DNA of 64,000 nt from Balaenoptera acutorostrata (lineage: Eukaryota > Chordata > Mammalia > Artiodactyla > Balaenopteridae): NCBI RefSeq assembly GCF_949987535.1, contig NW_026645837.1, forward strand, positions 62,001-126,000, read 5' to 3'. The notes beneath the pieces are model-generated. The model saw only the letters and a list, made by a program, of their open reading frames with translations, did not search any database and was not told the DNA's origin. The translations under genes were made by a program, and so were the position numbers. Positions 1 through 9,952 of this stretch are shown piece by piece (position 1 is the first letter of the stretch; each line of letters starts with the position of its first letter).

Positions 1-9
1 TCCTTAAAA

Positions 10-17
10 CACTAGTG
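10..17. repeat. CACTAGTG palindrome, once in nearly every monomer
   Basis: This 8-bp perfect palindrome contains an ACTAGT site and sits about 37 bp before the anchor. It recurs in almost all spacers. Exceptions seen are the diverged spacers that follow monomers 8266, 38360 and 40371 (CACTACTG), and one copy near 27994 (CACTAGGG). It could be a dimeric protein-binding site, but nothing beyond symmetry and conservation supports that. Confidence 0.6.
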
Positions 18-60
18 TTTAGGAAATCTATTGGAGGCAGAAGCCGTCAAGGGTAGCTTA

Positions 61-270
61 GGTTTAGGGTTAGGGTTAGGGTGAGGGTTAGGGTACGGCT
101 TAGGGTACGGGTTCGGGGAGGGGTTCGGGTAGGGCGTAGGGTATGGGTTAGGGTTAGGGTTAGGGCTAGGGTTAGGGTTAGGGCTCGGTTTAGGGTACGG
201 GATAGGATTAGGGTACGCGTTAGTGTTAGGGTAGGGGTTAGGGTTAGGGTACGCGTTAGGGTGAGGGTAG
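61..270 (+). repeat. Telomere-like half of the monomer (representative copy)
   Basis: In the first complete monomer this 210-bp stretch splits exactly into 35 hexamers, all variants of GGGTTA. Perfect GGGTTA is the commonest; other recurring forms are GGGTAC, GGGTAG, GGGTGA, GGGTTC, GCGTTA, GTGTTA, GGATTA and GGCTTA. The register never slips by a non-multiple of six. The same half occurs in every monomer, starting 14 bp after the anchor. Runs of three or four perfect GGGTTA units give at least four closely spaced GGG tracts, so the + strand can in principle fold into a telomeric-type G-quadruplex, and TTAGGG-binding Myb-domain shelterin proteins (TRF1/TRF2 in vertebrates) could bind. Both functional statements are inference. 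It is not an active terminal telomere, because it is degenerate and bounded on both sides. Confidence 0.95.
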
Positions 271-482
271 TTATTAAACCTATCCCACTCTCTAGATACC
301 CCTTAGCACTTAAAGGAATATTATTTGGGGGTCCAGCCATGGAGAAGAGTTTAGACACGAGGAGAAGATAAGGAACACACCCATTATCAAGAAATCACAT
401 TAGGATTCTCTTTTTAACCTGTTCCTTAAAACACTAGTGCTTAGGAAATCTATTGGAGGCAGAAGCAGTCAAGGGTAGCTTA
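271..482 (+). repeat. Non-telomeric spacer half of the monomer (representative copy)
   Basis: A 212-bp segment starting at TTATTAAACC and running to the next GGGTTA block. It contains, in order, a TCTAGA site, an AATATT palindrome, CCATGG, the purine-rich stretch around GAGGAGAAGATAAGG, a T5 run at 411-415, the 8-bp palindrome CACTAGTG and GGAGGCAGAAGC. Most of the bases that distinguish monomer subfamilies lie here (for example the base after CCCC/CCCG in GATACCC, and the variants CACGTAAAGG, CACTTAAAGG, CACATAAAGG and CACGTACAGG). I recognise no gene, SINE promoter box or tRNA-like structure. Its function, if any, is unknown. Confidence 0.93.
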
Positions 483-871
483 GGGTTAGGGTTAGGGTTA
501 GGGTGAGGGTTAGGGTATGGCTTAGGGTACGGGTTCGGGGAGGGGTTCGGGTAGGGCGTAGGGTATGGGTTAGGGTTAGGGTTAGGGTTAGTGTTAGGGT
601 TAGGGCTCGGTTTAGGGTACAGGTTAGGATTAGTGTACGTGTTAGGGTTAGTGTACGCGTTAGGGTCAGGGTAGTTATTAAACCTATGACACTCTCGAGA
701 TACCCCTTAGCACGTACAGGAATATTATTGGGGGTCCAGCCATGGAGAAGAGTTTAGACACTAGGAGAAGATAAGGAACACACCCATTATCACGAAATCA
801 CATTAGGATTCTCTTTTTAACCTGTTCCTTAAAACACTAGTGCTTAGGAAATCTATTGGAGGCAGAAGCAG
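469..871 (+). repeat. D3 subfamily monomer (403 bp), representative
   Basis: D3 monomers are 19 bp shorter than standard. Eighteen bp (three hexamers) are missing near the right end of the telomere-like half, leaving the signature TTAGTGTACGCG. One T is missing in the spacer (ATTATTGGGGG instead of ATTATTTGGGGG), which also reads CACGTACAGG. Other copies start at 1294, 3735, 4560, 7459, 9092, 21386, 22211, 24266, 24669, 28447, 29272, 31327, 31730, 34241, 35066, 36288, 37535 and 39968. The copy at 35469 (397 bp) has lost one more hexamer, and the copy at 61892 (409 bp) carries one extra. Confidence 0.93.
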
Positions 872-1293
872 TCAAGGGTAGCTTAGGGTTAGTGTTAGGG
901 TTAGGGTGAGGGTTAGGGTATGGCTTAGGGTACTGGTTCAGGGAGGGGTTCGGGTAGGGCGTAGGGTATGGGTTAGGGTTAGGGTTAGGGTTAGTGTTAG
1001 GGTTAGGGCTCGGTTTAGGGTACGGGTTAGGATTAGGGTACGCGTTAGGGTTAGGGTAGGGGTTAGAGTTAGGGTACGCGATAGGGTGAGGGTAGTTATT
1101 AAACCTATCACACTCTCTAGATACCCCTTAGCACATAAAGGAATACTATTTGGGGGTCCATCCATGGAGAAGAGTTTAGACACGAGGAGAAGATAAGGAA
1201 CACACACATTATCAAGAAATCACATTAGGATTCTCTTTTTAACATGTTCCTTAAAACACTAGTGCTTAGGAAATCTATTGGAGGCAGAAGCCG
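872..1293 (+). repeat. H subfamily monomer (422 bp), representative
   Basis: Recognised by CACATAAAGG and CCATCCATGG in the spacer and by GGTTCAGGGAGG in the telomere-like half. It sits between two D3 monomers. Copies start at 4138, 21789, 28850, 34644, 35866 and 39546, always with a D3 or D3-derived monomer on each side. The D3-H-D3 trio is therefore a mobile module that recurs in several larger repeats. Confidence 0.9.
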
Positions 1294-1696
1294 TCAAGGG
1301 TAGCTTAGGGTTAGGGTTAGGGTTAGGGTGAGTGTTAGGGTACGGCTTAGGGCACTGGTTCGGGGAGGTGTTCGGGTAGGGCGTAGGGTATGGGTTAGGG
1401 TTAGGGTTAGGGTTAGTGTTAGGGTTAGGGCTCGGTTTAGGGTACGGGTTAGGATTAGGGTACGTGTTAGGGTTAGTGTACGCGTTAGGGTGAGGGTAGT
1501 TATTAAACCTATTCCACTCTCTAGATACCCCTTAGCACGTACAGGAATATTATTGGGGGTCCAGCCATGGAGAAGAGTTTAGACACTAGGAGAAGATAAG
1601 GAACACACCCATTATCACGAAATCACATTAGGATTCTCTTTTTAACCTGTTCCTTAAAACACTAGTGCTTAGGAAATCTATTGGAGGCAGAAGCAG

Positions 1697-2082
1697 TCAA
1701 GGGTAGCTTAGGGTTAGTGTTAGGGTTAGGGTGAGGGTTAGGGTATGGCTTAGGGTACGGGTTCGGGGAGGGGTTCGGGTAGGACGTAGGGTATGGGTTA
1801 GGGTTAGGGTTAGGGTTAGTGTTAGGGTTAGGGCTCGGTTTAGGGTATGGGTTAGGATTAGGGTACTCGTTAGGGTGGGGGTAGTTATTAAACCTATCAC
1901 ACTCTCTAGATACCCCTTAGCACGTAAAGGAATATTATTTGGGGGTCCAGCCATGGAGAAGAGTTTAGACACGAGGAGAATATAAGGAACACACCCATTA
2001 TCAAGAAATCACATTAGGATTCTCTTTTTAACCTGTTCCTTAAAACACTAGTGCTTAGGAAATCTATTGGAGGCAGAAGCAG
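1697..2082 (+). repeat. D6 subfamily monomer (386 bp), representative
   Basis: Exactly 36 bp (six hexamers) shorter than standard. The loss lies between two direct repeats of GTACGCGTTAGGG that are 36 bp apart in standard monomers, which suggests slippage or unequal exchange across them. Diagnostic bases are GTAGGACGTAGGG and GTACTCGTTAGGG. Other copies start at 2927, 4963, 22614 and 29675. A 386-bp monomer at 61096 lacks these diagnostic bases. Confidence 0.92.
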
Positions 2083-3312
2083 TCAAGGGTAGCTTAGGGT
2101 TAGGGTTAGGGTTAGGGTGAGGGTTAGGGTATGGCTTAGGGTACGGGTTCGGGGAGGGGTTCGGGTAGGGCGTAGGGTATGGGTTAGGTTTAGGGTTAGG
2201 GTTAGTGTTAGGGTTAGGGCTCGGTTTAGGGTACGGGTTAGGATTAGGGTACGCGTTAGTGTTAGGGTAGGTGTTAGGGTTAGGGTACGCGATAGGGTGA
2301 GGTTTGTTATTAAACCTATCCCACTCTCTAGATACCCGTTAGCACGTAAAGGAATATTATTTGGGGGTCCAGCCATGGAGAAGAGTTTAGACACGAGGAG
2401 AAGATAAGGAACACACCCATTATCAAGAAATCACATTAGGATTCTCTTTTTAACCTGTTCCTTAAAACACTAGTGCTTAGGAAATCTATTGGAGGCAGAA
2501 GCCGTCAAGGGTAGCTTAGGTTTAGGGTTAGGGTTAGGGTGAGGGTTAGGGTACGGCTTAGGGTACGGGTTCGGGGAGGGGTTCGGGTAGGGCGTAGGGT
2601 ATGGGTTAGGGTTAGGGTTAGGGCTAGGGTTAGGGTTAGGGCTCGGTTTAGGGTACGGGTTAGGATTAGGGTACGCGTTAGTGTTAGGGTAGGGGTTAGG
2701 GTTAGGGTACGCGTTAGGGTGAGGGTAGTTATTAAACCTATCCCACTCTCTAGATACCCCTTAGCACTTAAAGGAATATTATTTAGGGGTCCAGCCATGG
2801 AGAAGAGTTTAGACACGAGGAGAATATAAGGAACACACCCATTATCAAGAAATCACATTAGGATTCTCTTTTTAACCTGTTCCTTAAAACACTAGTGCTT
2901 AGGAAATCTATTGGAGGCAGAAGCAGTCAAGGGTAGCTTAGGGATAGTGTTAGGGTTAGGGTGAGGGTTAGGGTATGGCTTATGGTACGGGTTCGGGGAG
3001 GGGTTCGGGTAGGACGTAGGGTATGGGTTAGGGTTAGGGTTAGGGTTAGTGTTAGGGTTAGGGCTCGGTTTAGGGTATGGGTTAGGATTAGGGTACTCGT
3101 TAGGGTGGGGGTAGTTATTAAACCTATCACACTCTCTAGATACCCCTTAGCACGTAAAGGAATATTATTTGGGGGTCCAGCCATGGAGAAGAGTTTAGAC
3201 ACGAGGAGAAGATAAGGAACACACCCATTATCAAGAAATCACATTAGGATTCTCTTTTTAACCTGTTCCTTAAAACACTAGTGTTTAGGAAATCTATTGG
3301 AGGCAGAAGCCG

Positions 3313-6192
3313 TCAAGGGTAGCTTAGGTTTAGGGTTAGGGTTAGGGTGAGGGTTAGGGTACGGCTTAGGGTACGGGTTCGGGGAGGGGTTCGGGTAGGG
3401 CGTAGGGTATGGGTTAGGGTTAGGGTTAGGGCTAGGGTTAGGGTTAGGGCTCGGTTTAGGGTACGGGATAGGATTAGGGTACGCGTTAGTGTTAGGGTAG
3501 GGGTTAGGGTTAGGGTACGCGTTAGGGTGAGGGTAGTTATTAAACCTATCCCACTCTCTAGATACCCCTTAGCACTTAAAGGAATATTATTTGGGGGTCC
3601 AGCCATGGAGAAGAGTTTAGACACGAGGAGAAGATAAGGAACACACCCATTATCAAGAAATCACATTAGGATTCTCTTTTTAACCTGTTCCTTAAAACAC
3701 TAGTGCTTAGGAAATCTATTGGAGGCAGAAGCAGTCAAGGGTAGCTTAGGGTTAGGGTTAGGGTTAGGGTGAGGGTTAGGGTATGGCTTAGGGTACGGGT
3801 TCGGGGAGGGGTTCGGGTAGGGCGTAGGGTATGGGTTAGGGTTAGGGTTAGGGTTAGTGTTAGGGTTAGGGCTCGGTTTAGGGTACAGGTTAGGATTAGT
3901 GTACGTGTTAGGGTTAGTGTACGCGTTAGGGTCAGGGTAGTTATTAAACCTATGACACTCTCTAGATACCCCTTAGCACGTACAGGAATATTATTGGGGG
4001 TCCAGCCATGGAGAAGAGTTTAGACACTAGGAGAAGATAAGGAACACACCCATTATCACGAAATCACATTAGGATTCTCTTTTTAACCTGTTCCTTAAAA
4101 CACTAGTGCTTAGGAAATCTATTGGAGGCAGAAGCAGTCAAGGGTAGCTTAGGGTTAGTGTTAGGGTTAGGGTGAGGGTTAGGGTATGGCTTAGGGTACT
4201 GGTTCAGGGAGGGGTTCGGGTAGGGCGTAGGGTATGGGTTAGGGTTAGGGTTAGGGTTAGTGTTAGGGTTAGGGCTCGGTTTAGGGTACGGGTTAGGATT
4301 AGGGTACGCGTTAGGGTTAGGGTAGGGGTTAGAGTTAGGGTACGCGATAGGGTGAGGGTAGTTATTAAACCTATCACACTCTCTAGATACCCCTTAGCAC
4401 ATAAAGGAATACTATTTGGGGGTCCATCCATGGAGAAGAGTTTAGACACGAGGAGAAGATAAGGAACACACACATTATCAAGAAATCACATTAGGATTCT
4501 CTTTTTAACATGTTCCTTAAAACACTAGTGCTTAGGAAATCTATTGGAGGCAGAAGCCGTCAAGGGTAGCTTAGGGTTAGGGTTAGGGTTAGGGTGAGTG
4601 TTAGGGTACGGCTTAGGGCACTGGTTCGGGGAGGTGTTCGGGTAGGGCGTAGGGTATGGGTTAGGGTTAGGGTTAGGGTTAGTGTTAGGGTTAGGGCTCG
4701 GTTTAGGGTACGGGTTAGGATTAGGGTACGTGTTAGGGTTAGTGTACGCGTTAGGGTGAGGGTAGTTATTAAACCTATTCCACTCTCTAGATACCCCTTA
4801 GCACGTACAGGAATATTATTGGGGGTCCAGCCATGGAGAAGAGTTTAGACACTAGGAGAAGATAAGGAACACACCCATTATCACGAAATCACATTAGGAT
4901 TCTCTTTTTAACCTGTTCCTTAAAACACTAGTGCTTAGGAAATCTATTGGAGGCAGAAGCAGTCAAGGGTAGCTTAGGGTTAGTGTTAGGGTTAGGGTGA
5001 GGGTTAGGGTATGGCTTAGGGTACGGGTTCGGGGAGGGGTTCGGGTAGGACGTAGGGTATGGGTTAGGGTTAGGGTTAGGGTTAGTGTTAGGGTTAGGGC
5101 TCGGTTTAGGGTATGGGTTAGGATTAGGGTACTCGTTAGGGTGGGGGTAGTTATTAAACCTATCACACTCTCTAGATACCCCTTAGCACGTAAAGGAATA
5201 TTATTTGGGGGTCCAGCCATGGAGAAGAGTTTAGACACGAGGAGAATATAAGGAACACACCCATTATCAAGAAATCACATTAGGATTCTCTTTTTAACCT
5301 GTTCCTTAAAACACTAGTGCTTAGGAAATCTATTGGAGGCAGAAGCAGTCAAGGGTAGCTTAGGGTTAGGGTTAGGGTTAGGGTGAGGGTTAGGGTATGG
5401 CTTAGGGTACGGGTTCGGGGAGGGGTTCGGGTAGGGCGTAGGGTATGGGTTAGGTTTAGGGTTAGGGTTAGTGTTAGGGTTAGGGCTCGGTTTAGGGTAC
5501 GGGTTAGGATTAGGGTACGCGTTAGTGTTAGGGTAGGTGTTAGGGTTAGGGTACGCGATAGGGTGAGGTTTGTTATTAAACCTATCCCACTCTCTAGATA
5601 CCCGTTAGCACGTAAAGGAATATTATTTGGGGGTCCAGCCATGGAGAAGAGTTTAGACACGAGGAGAAGATAAGGAACACACCCATTATCAAGAAATCAC
5701 ATTAGGATTCTCTTTTTAACCTGTTCCTTAAAACACTAGTGCTTAGGAAATCTATTGGAGGCAGAAGCCGTCAAGGGTAGCTTAGGTTTAGTGTTAGGGT
5801 TAGGGTGAGGGTTAGGGTACGGCTTAGGGTACGGGTTCGGGGAGGGGTTCGGGTAGGGCGTAGGGTATGGGTTAGGGTTAGGGTTAGGGCTAGGGTTAGG
5901 GTTAGGGCTCGGTTTAGGGTACGGGTTAGGATTAGGGTACGCGTTAGTGTTAGGGTAGGGGTTAGGGTTAGGGTACGCGTTAGGGTGAGGGTAGTTATTA
6001 AACCTATCCCACTCTCTAGATACCCCTTAGCACTTAAAGGAATATTATTTAGGGGTCCAGCCATGGAGAAGAGTTTAGACACGAGGAGAATATAAGGAAC
6101 ACACCCATTATCAAGAAATCACATTAGGATTCTCTTTTTAACCTGTTCCTTAAAACACTAGTGCTTAGGAAATCTATTGGAGGCAGAAGCAG
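3313..6192 (+). repeat. 3266-bp higher-order repeat, copy 2 (seven of eight monomers)
   Basis: Monomers start at 3313, 3735, 4138, 4560, 4963, 5349 and 5771, each exactly 3266 bp after its partner in copy 1. The match ends just after 6192: the eighth position holds a 422-bp A-type monomer (6193) instead of the 386-bp D6 monomer found at 2927. The copies are nearly identical, implying a recent duplication or very efficient homogenisation. Confidence 0.95.
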
Positions 6193-7861
6193 TCAAGGGT
6201 AGCTTAGGGTTAGGGTTAGGGTTAGGGTGAGGGTTAGGGTATGGCTTAGGGTACAGGTTCGGGGAGGGGTTCGGGTAGGGCGTAGGGTATGGGTTAGGGT
6301 TAGGGTTAGGGTTAGTGTTAGGGTTAGGGCTCGGTTTAGGGTACGGGTTAGGATTAGGGTACGCGTTAGTGTTAGGGTAGGTGTTAGGGTTAGGGTACGC
6401 GATAGGGTGAGGTTAGTTATTAAACCTATCCCACTCTCTAGATACCCGTTAGCACGTAAAGGAATATTATTTGGGGGTCCAGACATGGAGAAGAGTTTAG
6501 ACAATAGGAGAAGATAAGGAACACACCCATTATCAAGAAATCACATTAGGATTCTCTTTTTAACCTGTTCCTTAAAACACTAGTGCTTAGGAAATCTATT
6601 GGAGGCAGAAGCAGTCAAGGGTAGCTTAGGGTTAGGGTTAGGGTTAGGGTGAGGGTTAGGGTATGGCTTAGGGTACGGGTTCGGGGAGGTGTTCGGGTAG
6701 GGCGTAGGGTATGGGTTAGGGTTAGGGTTAGGGTTAGTGTTAGGGTTAGGGCTCGGTTTAGGGTACGGGTTAGGATTAGGGTACGTGTTAGGGTTAGGGT
6801 AGGGGTTAGGGTTAGAGTATGCGTTAGGGTGGGTGTAGTTATTAAACCTATCACACTCTCTAGATACCCCTTAGCACGTAAAGGAATATTATTTGGGGGT
6901 CCAGCCATGGAGAAGAGTTTAGACACGAGGAGAAGATAAGGAACACACCCATTATCAAGAAATCACATTAGGATTCTCTTTTTAACCAGTTCCTTAAAAC
7001 ACTAGTGCTTAGGAAATCTATTGGAGGCAGAAGCCGTCAAGGGAAGCTTAGGGTTAGGGTTAGGGTTAGGGTGAGGGTTAGGGTACGGCTTACGATAAGG
7101 GTTCGGGGAGGGGTTCGGGTAGGGCGTAGGGTATGGGTTAGGGTTAGGGTTAGGGCTAGTGTTAGGGTTAGGGCTCGGTTTAGGGTACGGGTTAGGATTA
7201 GGGTATGCGTTAGGGTTAGGGTAGGGGTTAGGGTTAGGGTACGCGTTAGGGTGAGGGTAGTTTTTAAACCTATCCCACTCTCTAGATACCCCTTAGCACG
7301 TAAAGGAATATTATTTGGGGGTCCAGCCATGGAGAAGAGTTTAGACACGAGGAGAAGATAAGGAACACACCCATTATAAATAAATCACATTAGAATTCTC
7401 TTTTTAACCTGTTCCTTAAATCACTAGTGCTTAGGAAATCTTTTGGAGGCAGAAGCCGTCAAGGGTAGCTTAGGGTTAGGGTTAGGGTTAGGGTGAGGGT
7501 TAGGGTACGGCTTACGATAAGGGTTCGGGGAGGGGTTCGGGTAGGGCGTAGGATATGGGTTAGGGTTAGGGTTAGGGTTAGTGTTAGGGTTAGGGCTCGG
7601 TTTAGGGTACGGGTTAGGATTAGGGTACGTGTTAGGGTTAGTGTACGCGTTAGGGTGAGGGTAGTTATTAAACCTATTCCACTCTCTAGATACCCCTTAG
7701 CACGTACAGGAATATTATTGGGGGTCCAGCCATGGAGAAGAGTTTAGACACTAGGATAAGATAAGGAACACACCCATTATCACGAAATCACATTAGGATT
7801 CTCTTTTTAACCTGTTCCTTAAAACACTAGTGCTTAGGAAATCTATTGGAGGCAGAAGCAA
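6193..7861 (+). repeat. Four-monomer block A-V-L-D3
   Basis: Monomers start at 6193 (A, 422), 6615 (V, 422, with GGGTGGGTGTAG), 7037 (L, 422) and 7459 (D3 carrying the L-type GGCTTACGATAAGGG, 403). From 6615 onward the order and spacing match 23422-24668 at an offset of 16807 bp, and 30483-31729 at 23868 bp. So the V-L-D3 trio is an older shared module that was later captured into the 7061-bp HOR. Confidence 0.88.
7037..7458 (+). repeat. L subfamily monomer (422 bp), representative
   Basis: L monomers carry GGCTTACGATAAGGG in the telomere-like half, GGGAAGCTTAGGG at the anchor (an AAGCTT site, here at 7044) and CATTAGAATTCTC in the spacer (a GAATTC site, here at 7393). The spacer also reads ATAAATC or CAATAAATC, giving an AATAAA hexamer at 7379-7384. 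Other copies start at 20964, 23844, 28025, 30905 and 37113. AATAAA resembles a polyadenylation signal but has no transcript support here. Confidence 0.9.
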
Positions 7862-8265
7862 TCAAGGGTAGCTTAGGGTTAGGGTTAGGGTTAGGGTGAG
7901 GGTTAAGGTACGGCTTAGGGCACTGGTTCGGGGAGGTGTTCGGGTAGGGCGTAGGGTATGGGTTAGGGTTAGGGTTAGGTTTAGTGTTAGGGTTAGGGCT
8001 CGGTTTAGGGTACGGGTTAGGATTAGGGTACGTGTTAGGGTTAGTGTACGCGTTAGGGTGAGGGTAGTTATTAAACCTATCCCACTCTCTAGATACCCCT
8101 TAGCACGTAAAGGAATATTATTTGGGGGTCCAGCCATGGAGAAGAGTTTAGACACTAGGAGAAGATAAGGAACACACACATTATCACGAAATCACATTAG
8201 GATTCTCTTTTTAACCTGTTCCTTAAAACACTAGTGCTTAGGAAATCTATTGGAGGCAGAAGCAG
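7862..8265 (+). repeat. Chimeric monomer: D3 left half, standard right half (404 bp)
   Basis: The telomere-like half matches the D3 monomer at 24669, including the 18-bp loss. The spacer instead has CACGTAAAGG and the full ATTATTTGGGGG of standard monomers, so the length is 404 rather than 403. Its spacer, including ACACACACATTATCACG, matches the spacer of the monomer at 37938, whose left half is different. The switch point lies around 8060-8080 and marks the left boundary of the segment duplicated at 38360. Confidence 0.88.
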
Positions 8266-9091
8266 TCAAGGGTAGCTTAGGGTTAGGGTTAGGGTTAGGG
8301 TGAGGGTTAGGGTACGGCTTAGGGTACGGGTTCGGGAAGGGGTTCGGGTACGGCGTAGGGTATGGGTTAGGGTTAGGGTTATTGTTAGTGTTAGGGTTAG
8401 GTCTCGGTTTATGGTATGGGTTAGGATTAGGGTATGCGTTAGGGTTAGGGTAGGGGTTAGGGTTAGGGTACGCGTTACGGTGAGGGTAGTTATTAAACCT
8501 ATCCCACTCTCTAGATACCCCTTAGGACGTAAAAGAATATTATTTGGGGGTCCAGCCATGGAGAAGAGTTTAGACACCAGGATAAGATAAGGAACACACC
8601 CATTATCAAGAAGTCACATTAGGATTCTCTTTTGAACCTGTTTTTTAAAACACTACTGTTTAGGAAATCTATTGCAGGCAGAAGCAGTCAAGGGGAGCTT
8701 AGCATTAGGGTTAGGGTTAGGGTACGGCTTAGGGTACGGGTTAGGTGAGGGGTTCGGGTAGGGCGTAGGGTATGGGTTAGGGTTAGGGTTAGTGTTAGGG
8801 TTAGGGCTCGGTTTAGGGTACGGGTTAGGATTAGGGTACGCGTTAGGGTTAGGGTTGGGGTTAGGGTTAGGGTACGCGATAGGGTGAGGGTAGTTATTAA
8901 ACCTATCACACTCTCTAGATACCCCTTAGCACATAAAGGAATATTATTTGGGGGTCCATCCATGGAGAAGAGTTTAGACACGAGGAGAAGATAAGGAACA
9001 CACCCATTATCAAGAAATCACATTAGGATTCTCTTTTTAACATGTTCCTTAAAACACTAGTGCTTAGGAAATCTATTGGAGGCAGAAGCCG
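8266..9091 (+). repeat. Two diverged monomers (type X)
   Basis: The monomer at 8266 (422 bp) carries many private changes: TTCGGGAAGGGG, GGTTATTGTTAGTG, GGTCTCGGTTTATGG, and spacer changes CTTTTGAACC, a T6 run and CACTACTG. The one at 8688 (404 bp) begins AGCATTAGGG, has lost hexamers early in its telomere-like half, and ends as an H-like spacer (CACATAAAGG), so it is itself mosaic. Matching pairs are at 40371/40793 (both monomers) and 38360/38782 (the second only in its left part). Confidence 0.87.
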
Positions 9092-9494
9092 TCAAGGGTA
9101 GCTTAGGGTTAGGGTTAGGGTTAGGGTGAGGGTTAGGGTACGGCTTAGGGCACGGGTTCGGGGAGGGGTTCGGGTAGGGCGTAGGGTATGGGTTAGGGTT
9201 AGGGTTAGGGTTAGTGTTAGGGTTAGGGCTCGGTTTAGGGTACGGGTTAGGATTAGGGTACGTGTTAGGGTTAGTGTACGCGTTAGGGTGAGGGTAGTTA
9301 TTAAACCTATTCCACTCTCTAGATACCCCTTAGCACGTACAGGAATATTATTGGGGTTCCAGCCATGGAGAAGAGTTTAGACACTAGGAGAAGATAAGGA
9401 ACACACCCATTATCACGAAATCACATTAGGATTCTCTTTTTAACCTGTTCCTTAAAACACTAGTGCTTAGGAAATCTATTGGAGGCAGAAGCAG

Positions 9495-9952
9495 TCAAGG
9501 GTAGCTTAGGGTTAGTGTTAGGGTTAGGGTGAGGGTTAAGGTATGGCTTAGGGTACGGGTTCAGGGAGGGGTTCGGGTAGGGCGTAGGGTATGGGTTAGG
9601 GTTAGGGTTAGGGTTAGTGTTAGGGTTAGGGCTCGGTTTAGGGTACGGGTTAGGATTAGGGTACGCGTTAGGGTTAGGGTAGGGGTTAGGGTTAGGGTAC
9701 GCGTTAGGGTTAGGGTAGGGGTTAGGGTTAGGGTACGCGTTAGGGTGGGGGTAGTTATTAAACCTATCACACTCTCTAGATACCCCTTAGCACGTAAAAG
9801 AATATTATTTGGGGGTCCAGCCTTGGAGAAGAGTTTAGACACGAGGAGAATATAAGGAACACACCCATTATCAAGAAATCACATTAGGATTCTCTTTTTA
9901 ACCTGTTACTTAAAACACTAGTGCTTAGGAAATCTATTGGAGGCAGAAGCAG
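9495..9952 (+). repeat. Longest monomer (458 bp) with a 36-bp internal duplication
   Basis: The six-hexamer unit flanked by GTACGCGTTAGGG is present twice in tandem, giving three copies of that motif instead of two. The extra 36 bp is the reciprocal of the 36-bp loss that defines D6 monomers. The related monomer at 41197 has only the standard unit. Confidence 0.94.

Larger units (their letters stand above)
47..3312 (+). repeat. 3266-bp, 8-monomer higher-order repeat, copy 1
   Basis: Monomers start at 47 (S, 422), 469 (D3, 403), 872 (H, 422), 1294 (D3, 403), 1697 (D6, 386), 2083 (A, 422), 2505 (S, 422) and 2927 (D6, 386). The same order and lengths restart at 3313. The match to copy 2 includes bases 1-46, so the HOR probably extends left of the window. 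Only a few substitutions were noticed between copies, for example 697 G versus 3963 T (which creates a CTCGAG site at 694) and 2526 G versus 5792 T. S-type is defined by CACTTAAAGG and GGGCTAGGG; A-type by GATACCCGTTAGC. Confidence 0.96.

Noticed and set aside
110..135. CENP-B box-like TTCGGGG...CGGG in the centre of each telomere-like half
   Set aside because: The spacing and fixed A and C positions of the 17-bp CENP-B box (TTCG, A at position 9, CGGG) are not met; position 9 is G.
61..482. RNA polymerase III internal promoter (tRNA/SINE A and B boxes) with the T5 run as terminator
   Set aside because: GGTTCGGGG only loosely resembles a B box, no A box is found at a suitable distance, and T5 alone is weak evidence.
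271..482. Transposon or retroelement fragment in the spacer half
   Set aside because: No terminal inverted repeats, target-site duplications, poly-A tail or coding remnant were seen. The only dyads are short palindromes such as CACTAGTG.
694..699. Unique CTCGAG site as a functional element
   Set aside because: It results from one substitution (697 G versus T at 3963 in the duplicate copy) and is simply a private variant.
7379..7384. AATAAA as a real polyadenylation signal
   Set aside because: It occurs only in the six L monomers, through one or two base changes in the spacer, with no gene upstream and no downstream GU-rich element recognised.
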